From assembly GCF_009834565.1 (NCBI RefSeq), contig NZ_CP019428.1:6757901-6821900 (forward strand): DNA of 64,000 bases. Direction: 5' to 3'. This DNA is from Pseudomonas sp. R76. GTDB lineage: Bacteria; Pseudomonadota; Gammaproteobacteria; Pseudomonadales; Pseudomonadaceae. Of the stretch, positions 1 through 9,946 are shown one piece after another. A model generated the notes under the pieces. That model did no database searches. It was not told the origin of the DNA and saw only the letters and a program-made list of their open reading frames with translations. The position numbers and the translations under genes are program-made. Numbering within the stretch: the stretch's first letter is position 1; each line of letters begins with the position of its first letter.

Positions 1-1
1 C

Positions 2-3000
2 CTGCCGCAGCCGCACACCGTCGGTTATTCGCTGCACAAACCAAACCTGACGGATTACACCCAGCAACCGCCGGTTGTGGATAACTTGCAGGTACGTTTT
101 GCCGAATCCGTGGCGCCGTTGGCGGCGATTGGCAAACCGGTGACCGAAGGCATCACCCTCAAACCCACCGTGTCAGGCGCCTGGCGCTGGTCCGATGACC
201 GCACTTTATTATTTGTGCCGGAAAAAGACTGGCCGGTAGACGCCCACTACACGCTGGACCTGACGAAGAAAAATCTCCTGGCCGAGGGCGTACTGCTCAG
301 CCAATACAGCAGCCAGTTTTCCACCCAACCGTTCCGCGCCACCCTGGCGCAAAACGAGCTGTATCAAGACCCGTCCAACCCGACGCTGAAGCAACTGGTC
401 GCGACCTTCCATTTTTCCCACCCGGTGGATGAAGACAACCTACGCAAGCGCGTGTCCGTAACCCTCGGCAAAGGCCTGGCCTACCGCGACGCGCAGCTGC
501 CCAACCGCCCGGAAATCACCTTCGACGACACCAAGCTCAACGCCTACGTGCGCTCGGCCGCCCTGGCCACGCCCCTGGAAAGCACGCCGGTCAGCGCCAA
601 GCTCGATGAAGGCATCAAGGCCCGCGACGGCGGCAATGCCAGCACCGCACCGCTGGTGGCGGAAGTCACCGTGCCCGGTCGTTATCGCCTGACGTTCACC
701 AGCGCCGAAGTCAGTTTTGTGGATAACGAGCGCGGTGAGCCGGAGCCCGTGCTGATGTTCAGCAGCTCCAGCGCCGTAGCCGATGACACCATCGCCGGTA
801 AGGTCCAGGCCTGGCTGCTGCCGGAAAAAGCCCAAGACGACACCCGCCCCTACACCAGCAACGACATCGACGACGCGATGCTCGCCCGCAGCACCAAGGT
901 CAACCTGACCCACGTGCCCAGCGTCGAGCCGCTGAACACCTTGCACGCCTTCAAGTTCAAGGCCCCGGCCGGCCGCGCGCTGTATGTGCGCGTGCCTGCG
1001 AACCTGGAAGCCATCGGCGGCTACCTGGCGAAAAACCCTACAGCCTCCTTGATCAGCATGCCGGCGTATCCGCGCACGCTGCAGTTCCTGTCTGACGGCG
1101 CACTGCTCAGCCTCAATGGCGAAAAACGCCTGGGCTTCATGGCCCGTGGTGTGCCCGGCGCCCACGTGGAAATCGCCCGCCTGCTGCCCAACCAGCTGCA
1201 ACACCTGGTGGACCAGAGCAGCGGCAGCTTTGCGCGGCCAAACTTCGGCAATGAATACTTCGACCGCATGGTGGAGCGTCAGTCGCTGGATATTCCGCTG
1301 TCGTCCAATGACCCGGCAAAAACCGTGTACGACAACGTTGACCTGAGCCACTACCTCACCGCCAACGGCGGGCGTCGTGGCATTTTCGTGCTCAAGCTGA
1401 GCCCGCAGGATGACCCGGCCCCGCGTACGTTCGAATATGACCGCAGCAGCACCAGCGATTTGCGTTTTATCGTGGTCACCGACCTCGGCATCATCGCCAA
1501 GCGCTCCAGCGATGGCAGCCATGATGTGTACGTGCAATCCATCGGCAACGGTTCGCCGGTGGCCGATGCGCAAGTCGACATCATCGGCCGCAACGGGCTG
1601 CCGGTCAGCAGTGGCCGCACCGATGCCGAAGGCCACGCGCATTTCGCCAAGCTGGATGAACTGCGCCGTGAGAAAACGCCGCTGATGTATGTGGTCACTC
1701 GCGGTAACGACCAATCCTTCCTGCCAATTGCGCGTCAGTCGCAGCAGCTGGATTTGTCGCGCTTCGACGTAGGCGGTTTGGAAGAAGACGGCGCGATTGA
1801 TCGCCTCAGCGCCTACCTGTTTACCGACCGTGGCCTGTATCGCCCGGGCGAAACCGCGCACTTGGGCATGATCGTGCGCAGCGGCAACTGGAAAGGCGCC
1901 TTGCAAGGCCTGCCGGTGGAGCTGCAAATCACCGACCCGCGTGGCCTGGAAGTGATTCGCCAGCCGCTGAAACTGTCCACCAGCGGTTTTGAAACCTTTG
2001 ATTTCCCCAGCAGTGAAGTCGCCCCTGCGGGCGATTACACCGCGACCTTGCAGCTGATTGGCCAGAAAAACACCCGCACTGACCTCGGCAGTGTCAGCTT
2101 CAAGGTCCGCGACTTCGAGCCGGACCGCATGAAGGTCAGCCTGAGCCTGCATGACACGCCTGTGTTGGGCTGGATTCCACCGGACCAGGTGGTGGCCAAA
2201 GTTACCGCCATGCACTTGTTCGGCGCCCCGGCAGCCGGGCGGCGCGTTACCGCCAAAATGTCCCTGAGCCCAACGCTCGCGGCCTTCGACCGTTACCCGG
2301 ATTACCGCTTCCGCCTCAACGACTCATTGGAAGACGCCAGCACCGAAGACCTCGCCGAAACCACCGTCGACGACAACGGCCAGGCCGTGCTCGACCTCAA
2401 CCTGCAACGCTTCGCCAACAGCACCTATCGCCTGCAAGTGATGACCCAGGTGTTCGAGGCCGAAGGTGGTCGTAACGTGGCGGCGCAAAGTGCGCTGCTG
2501 GTGTCGTCCGCGCCCTATCTGGTCGGTGTGAAAAGTCAGGATTCGCTGTCGTACGTCGCCAAGGACGCCCCGCGCCAGGTGCAATGGCTGGCCGTCGCGC
2601 CGGACCTGACGCCACTGGCGGTGGATGGCCTTACCAGTGAAGTGGTCGAGCACCGGTATGTGTCGGTGCTGGTGAAACAGTCCAACGGCACCTACAAGTA
2701 CGAGTCGCGCATCAAGAACATCAGCCAGCCGGCCGCGCCGCTGACGATGACCAAAGAGGGCGCCAAGCAGACCCTGAACACCGGCACGCCGGGCGATTAC
2801 ACCCTGCAACTCAAAGACGCCAACGGCAACCTGCTCAACCAGATCGACTACAGCGTGGCCGGGCGTGGCAACACCTCGCGCTCTCTGGAGCGTAATGCCG
2901 AGCTGCAACTGCGCCTGGATAAACGCAGCTATGCCACGGGTGACGAGATTGCGATCAGCATTCGCGCGCCGTACACCGGCGCCGGCTTGATCACCATCGA

Positions 3001-5578
3001 ACGTGACAAGGTTTACACCCAGCAATGGTTCAAGGCCGACAGCACCAACAGCGTGCAACATATCCGCGTGCCTGCAGGGCTTGAGGGCAATGCCTACGTC
3101 AACGTGCAGTTTGTGCGCGACATGGGCTCGTCCGAGGTTTATATGAGCCCGCTGTCCTACGGCGTGGTGCCGTTCAGCATCAACCTGGATGCGCGGCGCA
3201 TGGCGCTGAAGGTGGAAGGCCCGGCGAAGATCGAACCGGGGCAAACCCTGGACATCAAGGTCACCGCCGACCGCCCAGGCCGCGCGGTGGTCTACGCGGT
3301 GGACGAAGGCATTCTGCAAGTGGCGCGTTACCAGGCGCCGGACCCGTTGGGCTTCTTTTTCCAGAAGCGCGCATTGGAAGTCGGCACCAGTCAGATTCTT
3401 GACCTGATCCTGCCGGAATTCAGCCGCCTGCTCAGTGGGGCAGCGCCCGGTGGCGATACGGAAGGCGCCCTGGCCAACCACCTCAACCCGTTCAAGCGTA
3501 AACATCAGCCGCCCGTGGCATGGTGGTCTGGCTTGGTGGATTTGCCGGCCGGTGAAACCGTACTGCATTACCAGGTGCCGGACAGCTTCAACGGCAAACT
3601 GCACCTGTTTGCGGTGGCGGTGGATGCCGACAGCGTCGGTGTGAGCGAGGCCAACACCGACGTGCGTGGGCCGATTGTGATCACGCCGAACGTGCCGGCC
3701 TTTGTCGCGCCGGGGGATGTGTTCAATGTGAGCGCCGGGGTGTTCAGCAACCTCGATGCGGCGGCGGACGTGAAGTTTGAGCTGCAAACCAGCGACGGTC
3801 TTAACGTGCAAGGCGACAAAGGCAGCACCTTGTCACTGCAACCGCGCAAAGAAGGCACCGCCGAATTCAAGATCAAGGTCGGCGAAACCCTCGGCTCGGC
3901 GGACCTGCGCTTTATCGCCGTGCTGCCGGACGGCAAGCGTATTCAGGTGGCGGAAACCACCTCGATCCGCCCATTGAGTGAGCACCGTGTGGCCTTGAGC
4001 CTGGGCCGTTTCGACAGCGCCAGCAAAGAGCTCAAGCCGACCCGCGAGCTGTTCAGCCAATTGCGCGACGTGCAGTTGGGCGTGGCGGCCTCGCCGCTGG
4101 TATGGGCCAACGGCCTCAAGCATTACCTGGATGACTACGGCTATGCGTGCACCGAGCAATTGGTGTCCAAGGCCATGCCCGCGTTGATCTGGGGCGGCAC
4201 TGCACCCGAAGCCGAGCAAGCCTTCAGCAGCGCGGTGCGCATGTTGCGCCAGCGTCAGAACCAGGCCGGTGGTTTCGGTTTGTGGGCCGCCAACCCGGAT
4301 GTGGCGCCGTACGCCAGCCTGTACGCCACCGACTTCCTGATCGAAGCCAAGGAACGCGGGCTGCCGGTGCCGGAAGATGTGCTGGTGCGCGCCAATGCGT
4401 ATCTGACAGACCTGGCCAACGGCCCGAGCGAAGGCCTGTCGGAATTGCGCAACCGTGCCTACGCCAGTTACCTGCTGAGCCGTCAGGGGATTCTGGTAAG
4501 TGGCGCCTTGAGCGACATTCGCGAGCGCTACGAAAGCTACTTCAAAGACACCTGGCAGAACGACCTGGGCGCTGCTTACCTGGCCGCCAGCTACAAGCTG
4601 CTCAAGCAGGACCGCCAGGCCGACACGCTGTTCCGCAAAATCCCGTGGCGCTCCCTTGTGGATAAGTGGGACAGCGACGGCCTGTATTACGACCCGCTGG
4701 TGCACGACGCCGAACACTTGCACCTGCTGGCGCGCCACTTCCCCGAGTTGCTGGACGATGTGCCGACCGCCTTGCTGGATAAGCTCGGCAAGCGTCTTAA
4801 CGAGCAACGCTACAACTCGCTGTCGGCCGCGCTGCTGCTGCGCGCCCTGGACAACTATGGTCAGCGCGCACAAAGCGACATGACCCTCAAGGCCACCGCG
4901 TGGCTGGGCGACAAGCAGCAGCAATTGCTGGAGATGGCCGGTCAGCCGCCACGCGCCGCCGTGCCGGGCACTACGCAAAAGCTGGTGCTGGAAAAAACCG
5001 ACGGCCCGGCCGCGTTCTACATGCTCAGCGAAGCCGGTTTCGACAAGGGCGCCAAGCTCAAGCCGATCAACAATGGCCTGGAAATCATCCACGAATACCT
5101 CGACCTCAAAGGCGAGCCGGTGAGCAAAGTGGCGGTGGGCGATGAGTTCCTGGTGCGCCTGCGTCTGCGCGCCACCGACCGCGACCAAGTGCAGCAAGTG
5201 GCCGTGGTCGACCTGCTGCCCGGTGGCGTCGAGCCTGTGTATAACTTGCCGCCGGAGACGGAAGCCGCCAGCGCCGATGAAAGTGAAGGCGACGATTCGG
5301 AGTATGTGGAAACCGCCGACGGGGATGAAGCGGATGCCTGGCAGGCGCCGATCGGCGAGACCGAGCTGAGTAACTGGCAGCCGGACTACGTGGATGTGCG
5401 TGATGATAGCGTGGTGTTGTACGGCACCGCATTGCGCGATGTAGGCACTTTTGTCTACCGCGTGCGCGCCACCAACGCCGGCACCTTCAACACGCCGCCG
5501 GCCTACGCCGAAGGTATGTACGAAACCACCCTGCAAGGGCGCGGCAAAGTAGGCCAGCTTGAAATTACCAAGCCTTAA
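2..5578 (+). CDS. Alpha-2-macroglobulin family lipoprotein (YfhM/ECAM type), 5' end outside the window
   Basis: Bacterial alpha-2-macroglobulins trap attacking proteases in the periplasm through a reactive thioester, and the pbpC-linked type is thought to protect the envelope. The reading frame is open from the left edge, so the true start and lipoprotein signal lie outside the window; the first possible internal start is a GTG at 77. The thioester signature CTEQ is encoded at 4148-4159 within YGYACTEQ, so the protein should be the thioester-active type. Macroglobulin-like beta domains come before it, and the helical thioester domain and C-terminal domain follow. An acidic insert rich in Asp and Glu lies at about 5260-5340. 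The 3' end overlaps pbpC by 20 bases, so the two genes are surely co-transcribed. This pairing is a well-known genomic association. The family call is firm; the total length is unknown. Confidence 0.93.
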   Translation: MPQPHTVGYSLHKPNLTDYTQQPPVVDNLQVRFAESVAPLAAIGKPVTEGITLKPTVSGAWRWSDDRTLLFVPEKDWPVDAHYTLDLTKKNLLAEGVLLSQYSSQFSTQPFRATLAQNELYQDPSNPTLKQLVATFHFSHPVDEDNLRKRVSVTLGKGLAYRDAQLPNRPEITFDDTKLNAYVRSAALATPLESTPVSAKLDEGIKARDGGNASTAPLVAEVTVPGRYRLTFTSAEVSFVDNERGEPEPVLMFSSSSAVADDTIAGKVQAWLLPEKAQDDTRPYTSNDIDDAMLARSTKVNLTHVPSVEPLNTLHAFKFKAPAGRALYVRVPANLEAIGGYLAKNPTASLISMPAYPRTLQFLSDGALLSLNGEKRLGFMARGVPGAHVEIARLLPNQLQHLVDQSSGSFARPNFGNEYFDRMVERQSLDIPLSSNDPAKTVYDNVDLSHYLTANGGRRGIFVLKLSPQDDPAPRTFEYDRSSTSDLRFIVVTDLGIIAKRSSDGSHDVYVQSIGNGSPVADAQVDIIGRNGLPVSSGRTDAEGHAHFAKLDELRREKTPLMYVVTRGNDQSFLPIARQSQQLDLSRFDVGGLEEDGAIDRLSAYLFTDRGLYRPGETAHLGMIVRSGNWKGALQGLPVELQITDPRGLEVIRQPLKLSTSGFETFDFPSSEVAPAGDYTATLQLIGQKNTRTDLGSVSFKVRDFEPDRMKVSLSLHDTPVLGWIPPDQVVAKVTAMHLFGAPAAGRRVTAKMSLSPTLAAFDRYPDYRFRLNDSLEDASTEDLAETTVDDNGQAVLDLNLQRFANSTYRLQVMTQVFEAEGGRNVAAQSALLVSSAPYLVGVKSQDSLSYVAKDAPRQVQWLAVAPDLTPLAVDGLTSEVVEHRYVSVLVKQSNGTYKYESRIKNISQPAAPLTMTKEGAKQTLNTGTPGDYTLQLKDANGNLLNQIDYSVAGRGNTSRSLERNAELQLRLDKRSYATGDEIAISIRAPYTGAGLITIERDKVYTQQWFKADSTNSVQHIRVPAGLEGNAYVNVQFVRDMGSSEVYMSPLSYGVVPFSINLDARRMALKVEGPAKIEPGQTLDIKVTADRPGRAVVYAVDEGILQVARYQAPDPLGFFFQKRALEVGTSQILDLILPEFSRLLSGAAPGGDTEGALANHLNPFKRKHQPPVAWWSGLVDLPAGETVLHYQVPDSFNGKLHLFAVAVDADSVGVSEANTDVRGPIVITPNVPAFVAPGDVFNVSAGVFSNLDAAADVKFELQTSDGLNVQGDKGSTLSLQPRKEGTAEFKIKVGETLGSADLRFIAVLPDGKRIQVAETTSIRPLSEHRVALSLGRFDSASKELKPTRELFSQLRDVQLGVAASPLVWANGLKHYLDDYGYACTEQLVSKAMPALIWGGTAPEAEQAFSSAVRMLRQRQNQAGGFGLWAANPDVAPYASLYATDFLIEAKERGLPVPEDVLVRANAYLTDLANGPSEGLSELRNRAYASYLLSRQGILVSGALSDIRERYESYFKDTWQNDLGAAYLAASYKLLKQDRQADTLFRKIPWRSLVDKWDSDGLYYDPLVHDAEHLHLLARHFPELLDDVPTALLDKLGKRLNEQRYNSLSAALLLRALDNYGQRAQSDMTLKATAWLGDKQQQLLEMAGQPPRAAVPGTTQKLVLEKTDGPAAFYMLSEAGFDKGAKLKPINNGLEIIHEYLDLKGEPVSKVAVGDEFLVRLRLRATDRDQVQQVAVVDLLPGGVEPVYNLPPETEAASADESEGDDSEYVETADGDEADAWQAPIGETELSNWQPDYVDVRDDSVVLYGTALRDVGTFVYRVRATNAGTFNTPPAYAEGMYETTLQGRGKVGQLEITKP

Positions 5579-7856
5579 ACGCCTGACGCCGCTGCTGGCA
5601 GCGGCGGTGGTGTTGGCGGGGCTGCGGCTGTGGCCGCATGCCCCGCTGGAACAGGCCGTGACCTCGTCGCGGGTGGTGTTGGCCGACGACGGCGCGCTGC
5701 TGCGCATGACCCTGGCGGATGACGGCCAATACCGTTTATGGCTGCCGCTAGCGCGCATGTCGCCATCACTGGTCGAAGCCTTGCTGCTCAAGGAAGACCG
5801 CAATTTCTACTGGCACCCGGGGATCAATCCCCCGGCGCTGCTGCGCGCGGCCATGGCCACCTACAGCGGCGGCCAGCGCCAGGGCGGCTCGACCTTGAGC
5901 ATGCAACTGGCGCGGCGCTTGTGGAATTTGAACACTCGCCAGGTGCCAGGCAAGTTGCAGCAGATGGCCTTGGCGCTGTGGCTGGAAGCGCGTTACAGCA
6001 AGCACGACATCCTTGAGGCCTACCTGAACCTGGCGCCCATGGGCGGCAATATCGAAGGCGCCGAGGCGGCCAGCCGCATTTACTTTGGCAAGTCGGCGGC
6101 GCAGTTGTCGTTGTCTGAAGCGCTGGCGCTGGCGGTGATTCCCCAGCAGCCGGGGCGACGCGCTCGCTTCGGGCCATCGCTGCAAAATGCACGGCTGCGC
6201 TTGATGGCCGACTGGCGCGAGACTTATCCACAGGACCCGCGAAACGACAGTTTGCTCGACTTGCCACTGGAAGCGCGCAACCGCCAGCAGATCCCCTTTT
6301 TGGCGCCGCACTTGAGTGAACAACTGCTGGCGTCCCAGCCCAGCAACGAGTTGAACAGCACGCTCAACCTGCCCTTGCAGCAATTGCTCGAACGCCTGAT
6401 TACCGGCTTTATCGCCGAGCGGCGCAGCACGGGTGTGGAAAACGCCACGGCGATCCTGATCGACAGCCGCGACCAGAGCGTCAAGGCGTTGGTGGGCTCG
6501 GCGGATTACTTATCCACAAGCATTCACGGGCAGGTCAACGGCGTAACGGCGCGGCGCTCGCCGGGGTCGACTCTCAAGCCGTTTCTGTATGGTCTGGCGC
6601 TGGATCAGGGTGTGATCCACCCGATGAGCATCCTCAAGGATTTGCCGAGTAACTTCGGCTACTTCCAACCGGAAAATTTCGACGGCAGTTTTATCGGGCC
6701 ACTGACGGCGCGGGATGCCTTGATCCTTAGTCGCAACATCCCGGCGGTGTGGCTGGCCAGCCAGGTGAAGTCGCCGTCGCTGTACGGATTGCTGCAACGC
6801 GCCGGCATCCAGGGCTTGCGCGGCGAGAGCCATTACGGCCTGGCCTTGGCGCTGGGCGGTGGCGAGATGACGCCCGAAGAACTGGCGCGGCTGTATGTGA
6901 TGCTGGCCGGCGATGGGCATCTGCGACCGTTACGGTATTTGCAGGAACAGCCGCAAACCACCGGCCCGCAACTGCTCACGCCGCAAGCCACGTTTATGGT
7001 GCGCGATATGCTGCGCCGCAACCCACGGCCGGATGGCTTGCCGGGCCGCCATTGGCGCACCGCGTGGAAAACCGGCACCTCGTGGGGGTTTCACGATGCG
7101 TGGAGCGCCGGTCTGGTCGGGCCGTACGTGTTGGTGGTGTGGGTAGGCAACTTCGATGGCCGACCCAACCCTGCGTTTATCGGCGCCAAGACCGCCGCAC
7201 CGCTGTTCTTTCGCATCGCCGACGCCCTGCCGCTGGCGCTGCCCACTGTGGTGATAAAACCGGACAAGCCGCCCGCCGGGCTGGTGCGCATCGACGTGTG
7301 CGCCGCTTCCGGCGAGTTGCCCAACCGCTGGTGCCCGCAAACTCGCAAGACCTGGTACGTGCCCGGTGTGTCGCCGATTCGTGTGTCCAACCTGCACCGC
7401 CCGGTGCTGATCGACACCCGCACCGGCAAGGCCGCGTGCCCGCCGTTTGACCCGCAATACACCCGTGAGGAAGTGTTCGAGTTCTGGCCCAGTGATGTGC
7501 AGCGCCTTTATCGTGCAGCTGGCCTGCCCCGGCGCACGCCGCCCAACGTGATGAAAAACTGCCAGCCCAACCGCATCAGCGACCAGAGCGAGGCACCGCA
7601 GATTCGCTCGCCGTTGACCCAGGTAAGCTATCAATTGCGCCTGTCGCAGCCGCAGGAAAGTATCCCGCTGAATGCCAACGCGGCCAGCGATGCGGCGACG
7701 CTGTATTGGTTCGCCGACCAGACCTTGATCGGCCAAGGCCCGCCGCAAACCACACTGAATTGGCGACCGGGCAAGTCGGGGGAATACTGGTTGCGGGTCA
7801 GTGATGATCAGGGCCGCAGTGCGAGCCGGGGGTTGAAGGTGGAGTTTGTGCCTTAG
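5559..7856 (+). CDS. pbpC: Penicillin-binding protein 1C
   Basis: Class A penicillin-binding protein of 765 residues that makes glycan strands and is thought to repair peptidoglycan together with the upstream macroglobulin. A signal anchor lies at about residues 9-25. The glycosyltransferase domain shows the EDRNF motif and QGGSTLSMQ. The transpeptidase domain has the active-site tetrad STLK, an SRN motif and KTGTS. The C-terminal ~90 residues form the BiPBP_C domain typical of PBP1C. The start is taken as the TTG at 5559, which overlaps the end of the preceding gene and leads straight into the signal anchor. The length matches the family. Confidence 0.95.
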   Translation: MKLPSLKRLTPLLAAAVVLAGLRLWPHAPLEQAVTSSRVVLADDGALLRMTLADDGQYRLWLPLARMSPSLVEALLLKEDRNFYWHPGINPPALLRAAMATYSGGQRQGGSTLSMQLARRLWNLNTRQVPGKLQQMALALWLEARYSKHDILEAYLNLAPMGGNIEGAEAASRIYFGKSAAQLSLSEALALAVIPQQPGRRARFGPSLQNARLRLMADWRETYPQDPRNDSLLDLPLEARNRQQIPFLAPHLSEQLLASQPSNELNSTLNLPLQQLLERLITGFIAERRSTGVENATAILIDSRDQSVKALVGSADYLSTSIHGQVNGVTARRSPGSTLKPFLYGLALDQGVIHPMSILKDLPSNFGYFQPENFDGSFIGPLTARDALILSRNIPAVWLASQVKSPSLYGLLQRAGIQGLRGESHYGLALALGGGEMTPEELARLYVMLAGDGHLRPLRYLQEQPQTTGPQLLTPQATFMVRDMLRRNPRPDGLPGRHWRTAWKTGTSWGFHDAWSAGLVGPYVLVVWVGNFDGRPNPAFIGAKTAAPLFFRIADALPLALPTVVIKPDKPPAGLVRIDVCAASGELPNRWCPQTRKTWYVPGVSPIRVSNLHRPVLIDTRTGKAACPPFDPQYTREEVFEFWPSDVQRLYRAAGLPRRTPPNVMKNCQPNRISDQSEAPQIRSPLTQVSYQLRLSQPQESIPLNANAASDAATLYWFADQTLIGQGPPQTTLNWRPGKSGEYWLRVSDDQGRSASRGLKVEFVP

Positions 7857-8040
7857 GAAGATGAGTCCTCAGGATGTTTGCCTGCTTCTGCTAGAAATCC
7901 TCATACCTTACTCATTTGAACGAAAGATAATCTTTGCGCATTCAATAGGCCTGAATATCGTGCGAATAATGCGAACGTTCACTATCATGATGGCCTGGAG
8001 CCATTAAGGCGATCAGTAACCACAGCAAATTAGGAATGCG

Positions 8041-8313
8041 ATGACCAACTCCACACCACTCACTACGACCATGACCTACATCAAATGGGCGCTTCTAATC
8101 GTCGCAGCAGCGTCCAGCGCTGTAGCTCTGTATCTGCATTTCCATGGAGGTCCCTTGTTTGCACTAGCCTACTGCTTGGTCTGGGGCAGCTTGTGTCTGA
8201 TCGTTGCAGGCCTAATCTTCAAATCCGACAAAAGCCAAGCCGCTATTGCTACGGCTAGCATCGCATTGGTTCTGATCGGATTCTGGCAATTCCCGCCATG
8301 GGCACTGATTTAA
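8041..8313 (+). CDS. Small membrane protein of unknown function
   Basis: A 90-residue protein with three hydrophobic segments at about residues 14-32, 38-58 and 66-84 and almost no soluble part, so it is probably an inner-membrane protein. I do not recognise the family. It starts at ATG 8041 after a 184-base gap from pbpC and is followed at once by a strong hairpin terminator, so it looks like its own transcription unit. The base composition is plainer than pbpC. It sits outside the Tn7-like ends and is read as backbone. Confidence 0.7.
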   Translation: MTNSTPLTTTMTYIKWALLIVAAASSAVALYLHFHGGPLFALAYCLVWGSLCLIVAGLIFKSDKSQAAIATASIALVLIGFWQFPPWALI

Positions 8314-8351
8314 AACAGCAAAAATCAAAGTCTGTGTATCCGGCAGATTAA

Positions 8352-8377
8352 AAAAGGGGCGCATTTGCGCCCCTTTT
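8352..8377 (+). terminator. Rho-independent terminator
   Basis: A perfect 12-base stem, AAAAGGGGCGCA paired with TGCGCCCCTTTT, has a 2-base loop and ends in T residues. It lies 38 bases after the small membrane protein gene. The A/T flanks make it potentially bidirectional. Confidence 0.85.
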
Positions 8378-8439
8378 CTATCTGTATGTTCCGTCCTGAA
8401 TAAGGTTTACACCTTCTGACCCATTCTCAGGAGGGAGTA

Positions 8440-8841
8440 ATGAATACGGGAGAAAGGCGCAGTCAGCGTGATTACACGCTGACCTTTAAATTGTCGGTCG
8501 TCGACCAGGTCGAAAAAGGCGAGTTGAGTTATAAAGAGACTCAAGAGCGCTATGGCATTCAGGGTAAAACGACCGTACTGAATTGGTTACGCAGGCATGG
8601 TCGGCAGGACTGGAGTCAAGGCGCGTCCATTCGCTGCAAGAGACCCCGATCCATGGATGAGCCCGATAAACCGCTGACACCCGAACAGCGAATCAAAGAG
8701 CTTGAAGAAAAGCTTGCCCAAGCCAACCAGAAAGCTCAGTTTTTCGAAGCCGTCGTTGATGTTTTGAAGAACGACTTCGGTGTTTCTGTCGTAAAAAAGC
8801 GATCCGGCAAGTCCTCTCCCAGGGGCAGATCCAAGACCTGA
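8440..8841 (+). CDS. IS3-family transposase OrfA
   Basis: A 133-residue DNA-binding subunit of an IS3-type transposase. The N-terminal half is a helix-turn-helix domain for binding the IS ends (segment YGIQGKTTVLNWLRRHG). The C-terminal part is a leucine-zipper-like helix, EQRIKELEEKLAQANQKAQF. Near its end the sequence A AAA AAG at 8793-8799 sits in the zero frame, the classic -1 slip site that makes the OrfAB fusion transposase. The gene itself looks intact, but its OrfB partner is broken, so autonomous transposition is unlikely. Confidence 0.85.
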   Translation: MNTGERRSQRDYTLTFKLSVVDQVEKGELSYKETQERYGIQGKTTVLNWLRRHGRQDWSQGASIRCKRPRSMDEPDKPLTPEQRIKELEEKLAQANQKAQFFEAVVDVLKNDFGVSVVKKRSGKSSPRGRSKT

Positions 8842-9499
8842 GCATTAGTCGGGCTTGCCAGTTCATGGGGATTTCCCGTCAGGCTTATTACAAGCGCAAC
8901 CGGGCGTGTGATGCCCGGGCCCGTCATGCCCAGGAAGTGATGAGGTTCGTGAGGGAAAAGCGACTTCGGCAACCGCGCATTGGCACCCGAAAACTTCACA
9001 ATCTAATGCGCACTGAGCCAGAAGTGTCCGTAAAGGTTGGTCGAGACCGTTTATTCGATATCTTGCGAGATCGGCGCGAACTGGTTCCCCGCAGACGGGC
9101 CTATCACAAAACAACAGACAGCCATCATCGCTTTCGCCGTCATCCAAACCTGCTCAAAGATGGGCCGATTCAGGTAGTCGCCAAGGCGCCAGAGCAAGTA
9201 TGGGTTGCGGACATCACCTACTTACCAACGCAAACGGGTGTGGCTTATCTGAGTTTGATCAGCGGCTGCATGCCAAATACGGCATCACCTGCTCAATGAC
9301 CGATGGCTACGACTGCTACCAAAATGCATTGGCTGAACGTGTGAATGGGATTTTGAAAAACGAGTTATTGCTGCATCGCCCCAAAGATTTTGCAGAGGCC
9401 ATCCGGATGGTGGACGAGTCGGTGCAGATCTATAACAACGAGCGGCCTCATCTGTCGCTGAAATACAAAACGCCCGATGCGGTGCATCGGGCGTTTTAA
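8796..9499 (+). pseudogene. IS3-family transposase OrfB, internal deletion with frame change
   Basis: This is the catalytic integrase-core subunit, read in the -1 frame after the slip site. The first part carries the OrfB N-terminal region (SRQAYYKRN) and the first catalytic Asp in VWVADITYL. At about 9255-9265 the frame switches and the protein resumes at LHAKYGITCSM, with the final catalytic Glu in NALAERVNG and the family ending NNERPHLSLKYKTPDAV. The middle part, with the second catalytic Asp, is missing, a loss of roughly 200 bases. The enzyme must be inactive. Confidence 0.85.
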
Positions 9500-9546
9500 G
9501 GCTAAAACAGGTGTAAACCTATTTCAGGACTAGACTGATCCTACGG

Positions 9547-9672
9547 AATAAAGTCTGTCGGATCGAGCCCAGCAATTACTGGGATTAGCCGACGGGCTAA
9601 TCAGAAATAAAGTCTGTCGCATCCCGCATTTTTTGAGGCCTTACCGTGTGACCTACTAAATAAAGTCTGTCG
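9547..9672 (+). repeat. Left-end TnsB-type binding sites (three copies)
   Basis: Three exact copies of AATAAAGTCTGTCG lie in the same orientation at 9547-9560, 9606-9619 and 9659-9672, with start-to-start spacings of 59 and 53 bases. The same 14-mer occurs inverted at 39049-39082. Tn7 has three separated TnsB sites in its left end, so this is read as the transposase-binding array. Between them, the short palindrome ATTAGCCGACGGGCTAAT lies at about 9583-9602. Confidence 0.88.
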
Positions 9673-9946
9673 GAATTACGCAACCACATGATTTTAATGA
9701 ATTTTAACGACATAAGTTGACTACTGACGCTTGTAACTCACGCACAGTGAGAATGATGATCGAGACGTGCTCGGGGCCTGACCTGCCAGACCCCGGGACC
9801 ACCCGGTCCACAACCAATGCAGATTTTGCCGTTCCGTCGACGCTATTATCCGCGCATCCACGTCGATCAGTTCTCCCGCGGCCCTTCACTCGGAGCAAAG
9901 CAGCCGGCCGGCCGAACCAGATGAGCATCTTTAGACGAAGCCAGTC

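Larger units (their letters stand above)
8393..9530 (+). mobile_element. IS3-family insertion sequence, internally deleted
   Basis: Imperfect inverted repeats define it. The left end reads CCTGAATAAGGTTTACACC and the right end, reverse-complemented, reads CCTGAAATAGGTTTACACC. Between them is a two-frame transposase of the IS3 type, with a programmed frameshift site and a deleted catalytic core. The span is about 1.14 kb, against roughly 1.3-1.4 kb for intact relatives. No clear 3-4 base target duplication is visible, so the outermost bases are uncertain. It directly abuts the left end of the Tn7-like transposon. Confidence 0.8.
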
